Shown here: positions 36,345 to 47,515 of the stretch, piece after piece | How positions within the stretch are numbered: position 1 is the stretch's first letter | Layout: each line of letters opens with the position of its first letter | Assembly (NCBI RefSeq): GCF_004360155.1 | Contig: NZ_ML178726.1 | Span: forward strand, 2,734 to 66,733 | Reading direction: 5' to 3' | From: Paraglaciecola marina | Lineage (GTDB): Bacteria; Pseudomonadota; Gammaproteobacteria; Enterobacterales; Alteromonadaceae | Length of the DNA stretch: 64,000 nt | Position numbers and translations under genes: made by a program | The notes under the pieces: model-generated | Databases searched by the model: none | Seen by the model: only the letters and a program-made list of their open reading frames with translations | Told to the model about the DNA's origin: nothing

Positions 36345-39125
36345 TTAAGCCTCCTGCTTCTTTAAAAACATGGTGGCTATTGTGACTAAGATAGGCCCCA
36401 TAATGGCGAGAATGATTAAGTCGTAGCTCAACTCATAAAAGCTTAAGCCTTTAGTGAAAGCCGCCACACTTAAATGTAAATAGTAAGTCGCAGGCCAAAT
36501 TGTACCTATAAAGTAAGCCCCTCCCTCTAATGTAGAAATAGGCTGTAATAATCCAGAGAAAGAGATAGTCGGCATAGCGGTGAGGATGGTTGTCGCAAAT
36601 ACGGCAGCCACTTGCGACTTAGTGATTGAAGACATTAACAACCCAAAGCCAGTAGCAGCAAATACATACAAAAAAGCCCCTAACGTCAAACCGACTAAGC
36701 TGCCTTTGATAGGCACCTGCAATACAAACACCACTAACAAAGTTAAAATAAAGAAATTAGCCAAACCTATACCCAGATAGGGTAACTGCTTACCTAACAA
36801 AAACTCTAAAGGTCGAGTTGGCGCCACATAAAAATTAGTAATGGTGCCAATTTCTTTTTCTCTGGCAATACTCACTGCCATCAAAATAGCTGGAAACATT
36901 AATAGCAATAAAGCTGGGGTTTTGGGGCCAAAAGAATAAATAGACTCAAAAGAAGGGTTGTAAACAAAACGAGGCTGTAATGAAACCTTCAGGGCTGCAC
37001 TTGCATCAATACCAGCATCAGTTGCAAGCTGCGTTAAATATCTGGCATGACTTCCTTCCACATAGCCTTCAATGGTGCCAGAACGTAAGGTATTGGCTCC
37101 ATCTATCCAAACGGACACGACAGGCGTATGGCCATTTTTTAAGTCTCGCCCAAAGCCCGACGGTATCTCAATGGCCAAGGAAATGTCATTGGCTTTTAAG
37201 CGGCGCTCAACCTCATCGACACTATGTAATTCATCTTGTTCCAAAAAATAATACGAACCAGAAAAGTGACTTAAATACTGGCGACTCTCAGGGGATTGGT
37301 CATTATCTAATGCAGCAAACCTCAGGTCTTCTACATCTAATGAAATACCATAGGCTACAACGAGTAATAAAATAGCACTTCCGAAAAAGGCAAAGGCGAT
37401 ACGCACAGGGTCTCGCATCACTTCCATCACCTCTAAATAACTATAAGCCAAAAGACGAGTCAAACTAAAACCTTGCACAGCCTCTTTAGGTGACGAAAGT
37501 GTGGCCAGGTTTGAGTTAATTACTGGCTCTATATCTTCAGGTTTAGAGGCTGTAGTTGTCTCCTGCTTTTCTGGCTTTTGTTGTTGGACTTGGCTGGCAT
37601 CTTCTAAGTAATGAATAAAGGCCTGCTCTAATGAATCCGCTTGTTTCGTTTCAATAATTTGTTGCGGTGTATCGTAGACCAGTACCTGACCTGCATGCAT
37701 TAACGAAATACGATCACAGCGCATTGCCTCATTCATAAAATGGGTCGAGATGAAAATGGTGACCTTATCTTTACGAGACAGCTCGATAAGTAATTCCCAA
37801 AAACCGTCACGAGCCACAGGGTCAACACCCGAGGTAGGCTCATCAAGAATTAACATTTCTGGCTCGTGGATCACAGCGACTGCTAATGATAAACGTTGCC
37901 GTATACCTAAAGGCAGCGCATCTGCCTTTTCATCTATTTGCGCCTTTAAGTCAAATCGTTCAACTAAACTTGCTATACGTTCTTGGCACTTTTGAGAACT
38001 CATATGAAACAAACGCCCATGTAACTCTAGGTTTTGTTTAATAGTAAGTTCTCCGTATAAAGAGAATGCTTGGGTCATAAACCCAACACGTTTACGGGTT
38101 TCTAAATCATTCGCATCTAATGGCTTACCAAATAACTTAGCCTCCCCCTCAGACAAAGGTAACAAACCAGTTAGCATTTTCATTGTGGTTGTTTTACCGC
38201 AACCGTTAGACCCTAAAAATCCAAATATTTCACCTGCTTGTATTTCAAAACTTACATTATTCACAGCAATAAATTCGTCAAAACGCCGAGTCATTCCTTT
38301 GGCAACTATGGCTGGAACCCCATTACTTTTTGCTAATGGCGGAATAGTTAATGAATGACTATCACCACGCTTACTTTTAGGTAAAAGCTTAACAAAGGCA
38401 CTTTCAAGGTTATCTGTGGCAGTTTTGGTTTTTAATTCCTGGGGGCTACCTGTATCTAAAACTTGCCCTGCATCCATAGCCACTAACCAATCAAAACCGT
38501 CAGCTTCATCCATGTAAGCAGTTGATACAATCACACTTAAATTGGGTTTTTCTTGACGGATAGAATCAATTAATTGCCAGAATTGACGGCGTGATAATGG
38601 GTCAACCCCAGTGGTAGGCTCATCTAAAATAAGTAAATCAGGGTCGTGGATAAGTGAACAACATAAACCAAGTTTTTGTTTCATGCCCCCGGATAGCTTG
38701 CCCGCTGGGCGTGGTAAAAAAGGATACAAACCCGTGGCTTTAGTTAGACGTTCAATTCGCTCTTTACGTTCTTGTGAATTTTGACCAAACAGTTTTCCAA
38801 AAAAATCGAGGTTTTCATTTACACTGAGGTCTGCATACAGGTTTTTACCTAACCCTTGAGGCATATAGGAAATTTTAGGCCTCACGTGCTCTCGATGTTT
38901 CAGCGATGCCATGTCTCCGCCCAAAACCTCTAAGCTACCTTTTTGAAGCTTACGAGCGCCAGAGATAAGGCCAAGCAAGGTAGACTTACCTACACCATCA
39001 GGCCCAAGTAAACCTATCATTAACCCTCTTGGTATAGATAAGCTAATGTCATCAAGAGCCTGAACCTTCTTATAAACATGAGAAAGGCCTTTAATACACA
39101 CAAGAGGTTGCTTGTCATCAGCCAT
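36345..39125 (-). CDS. rbbA: RbbA-like fused ABC ATPases and permease
   Basis: The 926-residue protein holds two ABC ATPase domains and one ABC-2 permease, the E. coli RbbA (YhiH) architecture (911 aa). ABC1 (about 5-235): GLLGPDGVGKSTL, LSGGMKQKLGL, LLILDEPTTGVDP. ABC2 (about 272-510): GFLGSNGCGKTTT, an altered signature LPLGIRQRLSL, MLILDEPTSGVDP. The permease (about 565-926) has YSYLEVMEVMRDPVRIAFA, the periplasmic LAIEIPSGFGRDL block, and REKEIGTITNFYVAPT. E. coli RbbA was described as ribosome-associated, but its operon mates suggest export. Flanked by the HlyD gene (14 bp gap) and the second permease. Confidence 0.9.
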   Translation of the reverse strand: MADDKQPLVCIKGLSHVYKKVQALDDISLSIPRGLMIGLLGPDGVGKSTLLGLISGARKLQKGSLEVLGGDMASLKHREHVRPKISYMPQGLGKNLYADLSVNENLDFFGKLFGQNSQERKERIERLTKATGLYPFLPRPAGKLSGGMKQKLGLCCSLIHDPDLLILDEPTTGVDPLSRRQFWQLIDSIRQEKPNLSVIVSTAYMDEADGFDWLVAMDAGQVLDTGSPQELKTKTATDNLESAFVKLLPKSKRGDSHSLTIPPLAKSNGVPAIVAKGMTRRFDEFIAVNNVSFEIQAGEIFGFLGSNGCGKTTTMKMLTGLLPLSEGEAKLFGKPLDANDLETRKRVGFMTQAFSLYGELTIKQNLELHGRLFHMSSQKCQERIASLVERFDLKAQIDEKADALPLGIRQRLSLAVAVIHEPEMLILDEPTSGVDPVARDGFWELLIELSRKDKVTIFISTHFMNEAMRCDRISLMHAGQVLVYDTPQQIIETKQADSLEQAFIHYLEDASQVQQQKPEKQETTTASKPEDIEPVINSNLATLSSPKEAVQGFSLTRLLAYSYLEVMEVMRDPVRIAFAFFGSAILLLVVAYGISLDVEDLRFAALDNDQSPESRQYLSHFSGSYYFLEQDELHSVDEVERRLKANDISLAIEIPSGFGRDLKNGHTPVVSVWIDGANTLRSGTIEGYVEGSHARYLTQLATDAGIDASAALKVSLQPRFVYNPSFESIYSFGPKTPALLLLMFPAILMAVSIAREKEIGTITNFYVAPTRPLEFLLGKQLPYLGIGLANFFILTLLVVFVLQVPIKGSLVGLTLGAFLYVFAATGFGLLMSSITKSQVAAVFATTILTAMPTISFSGLLQPISTLEGGAYFIGTIWPATYYLHLSVAAFTKGLSFYELSYDLIILAIMGPILVTIATMFLKKQEA

Positions 39126-39139
39126 ATGCTGTCGTTACC

Positions 39140-40165
39140 CTATTGTGTTGTATCTGTAGTTGAGAGATATCCTGACGGCAAGTTTTGTAGAAATTCAGGC
39201 CAAGGAGTAACTGAGTCTTCCGCAACAGGGCTCAATTGAATATATGCCACACCTCTTACGCCAGTTTTCACAAGTTCAATATGTTGTTGCACTAAAGCTT
39301 GAGGTACCCTCACCTTAACGCGAAACATCAATTTTTCTCGCTCGGTAGCAGTTTCAACAGACTTAGGTGTAAATTGAGATTCAGGAGAGACAAAACTCAC
39401 GTTGGCAGGAATGATAGTGTCCATGAAATCTAGTTGAATACGTGCTGGCGCGCCTATTGAAATACGCTGTACCACAGAGGTAGGTAAATACACCTCCATG
39501 TATATATCAGTCAAATTCAATAATGTTAGTACCTTACCACCACTGCCCAACACTTCACTTGGCTCTGTGAGACGGTATAAAACACGCCCTTTGCTAGGCG
39601 ACACGAGAGTGGAGTCGTCTATCTGTGTCTGAATTTCGAGTACAGTAGCTTCTGATGCATCCACATTACGCAACCTAGACTCTAACATTGCTTCGGCGGC
39701 GGCCACATTGGCTTTTGCCACGGCCAGTTGGCTTACTTTAGTGTCGTATTCTTCGGTACTGGTTAATTGTTTTTTGATTAACTCTTTAGAACGGGTCAGC
39801 TCTTGCTCGGCCAATACCTGCTGGGCCTGGCTTTGTGCTATGGCTGCCTGAGCGGATGCGACCAAACTCTCGGCACTTGCGACGGCGGCCTGAGCTTGAA
39901 GTAACTTGGCCCGCAATTGACTGGTTTCTATGCTCGCAACTATTTGGCCAGCTTCTACTAAATCGCCTTCTTGGACCAAAATAGCATCGACTCGCCCAGC
40001 AATTTTAGTTGAAATATCGGTTTGTACCGCTTCTATTCGACCATTACCAAATGCAATGCCATCTGGCACACTTGGTTCTTGCATCTCTTGCCAAACTTGC
40101 CACACCACAATGGCAACACCAGTGACGATTACGGCCACCAATAATTTTTTTAAGCCTGTCGCCAT
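39140..40165 (-). CDS. yhiI: HlyD-family periplasmic adaptor (YhiI-like)
   Basis: The 341-residue protein has an N-terminal TM anchor (LLVAVIVTGVAIVVWQVWQ) and then a membrane-fusion-protein layout. A lipoyl half reads AGRVDAILVQEGDLVEAGQIVASI, a long Ala-rich coiled coil runs from about 85 to 165 (AQAAVASAESLVASAQAA, QQVLAEQELTRSKELI), then the second lipoyl half with STLVSPSKGRVLYRLTEP. It links an inner-membrane ABC exporter to an outer-membrane channel. It is the first gene of the yhiI-rbbA-yhhJ unit. No TolC gene is in this window, so a shared TolC is expected. Confidence 0.9.
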   Translation of the reverse strand: MATGLKKLLVAVIVTGVAIVVWQVWQEMQEPSVPDGIAFGNGRIEAVQTDISTKIAGRVDAILVQEGDLVEAGQIVASIETSQLRAKLLQAQAAVASAESLVASAQAAIAQSQAQQVLAEQELTRSKELIKKQLTSTEEYDTKVSQLAVAKANVAAAEAMLESRLRNVDASEATVLEIQTQIDDSTLVSPSKGRVLYRLTEPSEVLGSGGKVLTLLNLTDIYMEVYLPTSVVQRISIGAPARIQLDFMDTIIPANVSFVSPESQFTPKSVETATEREKLMFRVKVRVPQALVQQHIELVKTGVRGVAYIQLSPVAEDSVTPWPEFLQNLPSGYLSTTDTTQ

Positions 40166-40345
40166 AATATAAAACTCTCCAGTAATACCTGAAAAGTATT
40201 ATGACTAAGGTAAAGAAAAAATCATTGATGTGAGTCAATCAAAAGCTTATTGGTATGACTTGCCTTAAGTAGTTGCCAGGCCTTGCCTGTAATATAACGA
40301 ATAATCGGTTCTTTAAGGTCACAGCAAGCTGAACCAAGTTCTTAA

Positions 40346-40738
40346 TTACTCTGCAATTTTAATCTCAAATTCAGGCATGGTTTGAATCACTTTTTTAACC
40401 GTGCATGTGTTAGCGGCGGCCAATAACGCTTTTTTATATTTCTGAGGAAAGCTATCAGGAACGGTCACATCGATACTAAAACGCTTATGATATTTATCTT
40501 CGCCAATATTACTATTGTCTTGGGTGAGGGTTATGCCCTCGGTACTGATATCTCTTGACTCACAAAACTTTCGTATATAAAAAGCGGCGCAAAGCGGCAT
40601 ACTTGCAAGAAAGTAATCGAAGGGCTCAGGATGAGACTCATCACCGCCTGCGCTGAAACTTTGATCACTAATAATTTGATGTTTACCAAAACTTGCCTGA
40701 ATTTTTTGACCTTCAAGTAAATCAATTTCAATTTTCAT
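40346..40738 (-). CDS. OsmC/Ohr-type peroxiredoxin-like protein
   Basis: The 130-residue protein has the OsmC fold with the two reactive cysteines, MPLCAAFYIRKFC (first, about residue 50) and NTCTVKKVIQTMP (second, about residue 112). The family reduces organic hydroperoxides using the cysteine pair. FSAGGDESHPEPFDYFLAS before the first Cys is typical. Branch (OsmC, Ohr or YhfA) cannot be fixed, but the short form resembles YhfA-like relatives. It lies near two catalase genes, in a peroxide-rich neighbourhood. AAAGGTGAG is a good SD. Confidence 0.85.
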   Translation of the reverse strand: MKIEIDLLEGQKIQASFGKHQIISDQSFSAGGDESHPEPFDYFLASMPLCAAFYIRKFCESRDISTEGITLTQDNSNIGEDKYHKRFSIDVTVPDSFPQKYKKALLAAANTCTVKKVIQTMPEFEIKIAE

Positions 40739-40807
40739 AACTCACCTTTACAATAAAAATTAAGCTGGTCTTTTAGTATACGTCAGAGCCAAAAACAATA
40801 AACTAGA

Positions 40808-41389
40808 TTACTCACCCTGTGTTTTTTCAACTAAGTGCTCGGCTAATTCATAGTTACCTTGGCTAAGTGCTATATCCACTAGGCTATTTCCTGAGCTATC
40901 TTTAGCCCCTAAATCAGCGCCCGCTTCTGTTAGAGCAGTAATCGTTTCTGTGCGATTAAAAAGTGTTGCGAACATTGCCGCGGTTTGACCGTTTTCATTG
41001 GTTTGGTCAATATCACAATCAGCACCAATTAACGCTTTTATCGCGCCAAAGTTGCCTTTAAAAATTGCCCCCATTAACGCGGTGTTTCCAGAGTTATCTT
41101 CTTGACAAGCGTTAGCATTAGCCTCATTAATCAAATAATTAACGACATCTGTTTCACCGTGATAAGCAGCTAAAATCAGAGCTGTATAGCCTTTTTTATC
41201 TGCAACATTTGGGCTTAACCCTGCAGCGTAATAAGCAGTTAGTGTTGATACGTCGCCTTTTCTAGCGGCATCAAAGTAGATGGTTTTTAATTGCTCACTA
41301 TCAACAGGCTCTGCTTGGCCTGAAAATGCCAAAGTAAGCACAATTAGTGTCATCATGCTTTTAATGGATAGTTGAAAAACTGTCTTCAT
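40808..41389 (-). CDS. ankB: Periplasmic ankyrin protein, AnkB-like catalase partner
   Basis: The 193-residue protein from ATG at 41389 (MKTVFQLSIKSMM) has a signal peptide ending at SGQAEP and about four ankyrin repeats: GDVSTLTAYYAAGLSPNVAD, KGYTALILAAYHGET, SGNTALMGAIFKG and NGQTAAMFATLFNRTETI. The longer frame from 41440 would spoil the signal. In Pseudomonas aeruginosa, AnkB is encoded just after the periplasmic catalase katB and is needed for full catalase activity. The same order, with both proteins exported, occurs here, so a chaperone-like or haem-protecting role is inferred. AGAGGACGC is its SD. Confidence 0.85.
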   Translation of the reverse strand: MKTVFQLSIKSMMTLIVLTLAFSGQAEPVDSEQLKTIYFDAARKGDVSTLTAYYAAGLSPNVADKKGYTALILAAYHGETDVVNYLINEANANACQEDNSGNTALMGAIFKGNFGAIKALIGADCDIDQTNENGQTAAMFATLFNRTETITALTEAGADLGAKDSSGNSLVDIALSQGNYELAEHLVEKTQGE

Positions 41390-41460
41390 GATTGCGTCCT
41401 CTTTAAATAAAGAAGGCATGCGATGACTTAACCACTGCACACCTTAACGTTAAATTGTTT

Positions 41461-41491
41461 CCTGCCACAGTGTTATTTAAAACGTGGCAGG
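41461..41491 (-). other. Hairpin in the katB-ankB gap
   Basis: CCTGCCAC (41461-41468) and GTGGCAGG (41484-41491) form a perfect 8-bp stem with a 15-nt loop between the katB stop and the ankB start. On the minus strand it is followed by AAACAATTT, so it may cause partial termination or protect the upstream mRNA. Confidence 0.6.
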
Positions 41492-41504
41492 CGACATACT
41501 TGAG

Positions 41505-43115
41505 TTATAAATCAGCTTTGTAAGAAATACGGCTGAAACCCTCTGCAACTTTCTTAGCGCGCTTTTCACGCTCAGCTTGTACATCCATTAATTGCTTAGC
41601 TGTGACTTTTACTTTGCTTAATGGTGCATTCGCAAGCTTAGCAACACCTTTACCGTAGTTTTTATCAGCGTTATACATATAGGCACTGATAATGACGCGG
41701 ATTTCTTCTTCAGGTACACCTGCTAGTGTTGTTCCTAAGTTTTCAATTAAATGCTGCTGCTCAACTTTTGTGAATGAGCGGAATTTCTCACCTGCTTGTG
41801 CAAAGTTACGCTGCTTGTAAAAAGGAGCTTGTTGCGTTGTACCAGACAAAGGCGTTTGAGCATATTTGTACTGGTTGTCATCATCTAAAGCTACACGACG
41901 GCTTGGTTGATAGTTCACATCACGAGCGCTACTAGTTGTACGTAATTTACCGTGTTGCTCGTGGTTATCAATTTTTGCATTACGCGGCGCGTTAATTGGA
42001 ATGCGGTAAGCATTCACGCCAATTCTGTAACGCTGGGTATCAGCATATGAGAATAAACGGCCTTGTAGCATTCTGTCTTCAGATGGCTCGATACCTGGGA
42101 TCAAGTTGCTAGGTGCAAATGCAGCTTGTTCAGTTTCTTCAAAGAAGTTATTGGGTACACGATTAAGGGTTAACTTACCAATTTTCTTAGCCGGAACTAA
42201 AGATACAGGCCAGATTTTAGTGGTATCTAACGGGTTGAAATCAAAGTCATCAAGTTGCTCAGGATCCATGGTTTGTAAGTATAAATCCCATGACGCTGTC
42301 TCACCTTTTTCACCGATACGAGTGTAAATATCAGTAGTCATAGGTTGGAAATCTTTACCCTGCATAGCTTGTGCTTCTGCAGCAGTGAAATTTTTCTCAC
42401 CTTGGTTAGTTTTCCAAGTTAGCTTGAAGTATTTTACTTGACCCTTTTCATTTACAAATTTGAAGGCATGAACACTAGAACCATCCATATTTAAGTAGCT
42501 TTTTGGTGTTCCCATATCAGAGAACAAGTGCGTCAACATGTGAGTTGATTCTGGAACGTGAGAGAAAAAGTCAAACAAACGAGCCGCACTTTGCGCATTC
42601 GTCACAGGTGATGGTTTTAAGCTGTGAACCATGTCCGGAAACTTAATTGCATCTCGAATGAAGAAAATCGGGAAGTTATTACCCACTAAATCCCAGTTAC
42701 CTTGTTCTGTATAAAACTTAACCGCAAAACCACGAGGGTCACGTAAAGTTTCTGGTGACTGGTGACCGTGTATTACCGCTGAAAAACGTACGAAAACATC
42801 TGTCTTTTTGTTCTCGCCTTGAAAAGGCGCAGCAACTGTAATGTCAGATAAATCAACATAGTTTTCATAGTAGCCATGCACACCCGTACCACGAGCATGA
42901 ACCACACGCTCTGGAACACGTTCACGATCAAAGGCAGCTAATTTTTCAATTAAATGACTGTCTTGTAATAATACAGGTCCCCAGGGGCCTGCAGTTTGTG
43001 AATTTTGATTATCGCCCACTGGCGCACCATTCTGGCGTGTAAGCGTATCAGCGCTCGACAGAGTCGCTACGCTAAAAAGCGTTGCTGCAATCATAATTGA
43101 CGCTTTGATTTTCAT
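41505..43115 (-). CDS. katB: Periplasmic monofunctional haem catalase, KatB-like
   Basis: The 536-residue protein from ATG at 43115 (MKIKASIMIAATLFSVATLSSA) has a signal peptide, unusual for catalases but typical of the KatB branch. The haem catalase core is complete: catalytic His in ERVPERVVHARGTGVHGYYE, Asn in WDLVGNNFPIFFIRD, and the proximal Tyr in RLFSYADTQRYRIGVN. It dismutates hydrogen peroxide in the periplasm. Clade 3 length. The longer frame from 43163 would hide the signal. An SD GGAGAC lies 8 bp upstream. It is followed by ankB after a hairpin and preceded by an 8-bp inverted repeat at 43193-43223. Confidence 0.93.
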   Translation of the reverse strand: MKIKASIMIAATLFSVATLSSADTLTRQNGAPVGDNQNSQTAGPWGPVLLQDSHLIEKLAAFDRERVPERVVHARGTGVHGYYENYVDLSDITVAAPFQGENKKTDVFVRFSAVIHGHQSPETLRDPRGFAVKFYTEQGNWDLVGNNFPIFFIRDAIKFPDMVHSLKPSPVTNAQSAARLFDFFSHVPESTHMLTHLFSDMGTPKSYLNMDGSSVHAFKFVNEKGQVKYFKLTWKTNQGEKNFTAAEAQAMQGKDFQPMTTDIYTRIGEKGETASWDLYLQTMDPEQLDDFDFNPLDTTKIWPVSLVPAKKIGKLTLNRVPNNFFEETEQAAFAPSNLIPGIEPSEDRMLQGRLFSYADTQRYRIGVNAYRIPINAPRNAKIDNHEQHGKLRTTSSARDVNYQPSRRVALDDDNQYKYAQTPLSGTTQQAPFYKQRNFAQAGEKFRSFTKVEQQHLIENLGTTLAGVPEEEIRVIISAYMYNADKNYGKGVAKLANAPLSKVKVTAKQLMDVQAEREKRAKKVAEGFSRISYKADL

Positions 43116-43437
43116 AATAAGTCTCCAATTTAGTCTTATGTTGCTTAGGGTCATTTGTGTCAATAACCTTAAGCCGTGTCTTTCATTTTAAGTTGCGACA
43201 ATTCACTTTGTGGTGTGTCGCAAACATTTCACAATTCGAATTTTTCGCTAATCTAGTTGTAATTTTTGCGGCCTATCCTGTGGCTTGAAAGAATTATGAT
43301 GAGAAAGGTGATACTAATAAATTGAATTAAATCGAAGGTGATGTTCTAGATTTGTGAAGCAAGGGGTAAGTTTTGAAAATGTATTTAAATAAAGGGCAGT
43401 AGATATAACTTTGTAACCTAATTAAATCTGGGAAAAG
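43116..43437. other. katB promoter region
   Basis: A gap of about 320 bp with no ORF, between the katB start and the stop of the upstream solute-binding gene. It contains the long inverted repeat at 43193-43223 and AT-rich DNA. No clear terminator for the upstream leftward gene was seen. Confidence 0.4.
43193..43223. repeat. Perfect 8-bp inverted repeat upstream of katB
   Basis: TTGCGACA (43193-43200) and TGTCGCAA (43216-43223) are exact inverted copies separated by 15 bp, 78-108 bp upstream of the katB ATG. The arms sit about two helical turns apart, as for a dimeric regulator. It does not resemble the canonical OxyR ATAG pattern. Confidence 0.6.
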
Positions 43438-44235
43438 TTAGAGTTTCGGTTTGTAATTAGAATACTCTTGAATTAAGTCTTGAATTTGTTGCAAGCTATC
43501 CTTGATAGCTAGATTGAATACCTCCAATTGTTGCTCATTCATTAACCCTTTCCTCAACATGTAATATACAGGCTCATTAAATACAACTATTTGAGTATTA
43601 ACTATATGTTCATAATAATTCGCATCTGCCATCAAAAAAACGCCAGCCAACTCATCTTCAATAGCAAAGTCTACCCTGCCTTTCTTAAGCAAATCGAAAC
43701 GCTGTTTAGCAAAGGTAGTACTAATTGTATTACCTTTAAAATTACCTAAAAACTGATCAAATTCTTTACCGTAATGACTTCCCCGGTGTACAGCTATAAA
43801 AATATTTTCTTGGTTGATATAATCTTTATAATTTGCAGTGGTGGCTAGGGGTTGAGAAAGTGTTTTGTTATGTTTATTTTCAAACATAACCATTTTTTCA
43901 TCACGATACGATTGACTAAACTGCGAAAAATTCGCTCTGTCTTGATTAAAACTTGAAGCAACAAGTAGGTCTACTCGATTACGTTTTAATTCTTCAACAG
44001 CTCGGCTTAAAGAGGGCATAGCCACAAATTCTATACAGTAAGGTGTTTTTTCTAACACTGTATGTAATATATCAACTTCTAAGCCAGCTTCTTTACCGTA
44101 GGCTTTATAAAAATATGGAGGCCAATCATCACTACTAACAGCCTTTATCACCAGCTCACAAGCCGTCAACGGTAAACCTATCATTAGCATACAGCCTAAC
44201 ATTATTGAATAAACGTAACGGGGTACTTTAAACAT
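43438..44235 (-). CDS. Orphan periplasmic solute-binding protein
   Basis: The 265-residue protein has a signal peptide (MFKVPRYVYSIMLGCMLMIGLPLTA). It shows the SBP_bac_3-like order: VIKAVSSDDWPPYFYKAYG, AGLEVDILHTVLEKT, LSRAVEELKRNRVDLLVASS, and in the second lobe FIAVHRGSHYGKEFDQFLG and KKGRVDFAIEDELAG. It is the third such single gene in this window. As with the others, no transporter genes accompany it. The cysteine after LTA could be a lipidation site (LTAC), but the context is not conclusive. Confidence 0.78.
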   Translation of the reverse strand: MFKVPRYVYSIMLGCMLMIGLPLTACELVIKAVSSDDWPPYFYKAYGKEAGLEVDILHTVLEKTPYCIEFVAMPSLSRAVEELKRNRVDLLVASSFNQDRANFSQFSQSYRDEKMVMFENKHNKTLSQPLATTANYKDYINQENIFIAVHRGSHYGKEFDQFLGNFKGNTISTTFAKQRFDLLKKGRVDFAIEDELAGVFLMADANYYEHIVNTQIVVFNEPVYYMLRKGLMNEQQLEVFNLAIKDSLQQIQDLIQEYSNYKPKL

Positions 44236-44496
44236 TTAACACCATCTACTTTCTTGGAGCGATAGACCGAACACTGCATACTTATGCAAAACTAGCCACA
44301 AGCCTATGATTTTACAATAAAAACTCCAGAACAAAAGATAATATTAAATATACCCACTTATTAGGTGACATAAGTGGGACTGTATTAGAAACACCCCCTC
44401 CCACTTTTAGCCAAACTTTATTTCAGCTCATATTAAAAAACACAAAAAAAAACCCCGATGCTTACGCTCGGAGCTGTATTTTTTGACTAATAAAAA
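44236..44496. other. Intergenic region with katG terminator
   Basis: This 260-bp gap separates the leftward katG from the leftward solute-binding gene. It contains the katG terminator at 44442-44474, and the remaining sequence between 44236 and 44441 presumably holds the solute-binding gene promoter. Confidence 0.45.
44442..44474 (-). terminator. katG terminator
   Basis: Reading leftwards, CTCCGAGC-GTAA-GC-A-TCGGGG forms a hairpin (one bulged A, a GTAA loop and one G-U pair), followed by a run of nine T. It lies about 20 bp after the katG stop. Confidence 0.82.

Positions 44497-47515
<3,019 letters not shown>

Noticed and set aside
43193-43223. OxyR binding site upstream of katB
   Set aside because: The repeat lacks the ATAG-N7-CTAT pattern, so only an inverted repeat is claimed.
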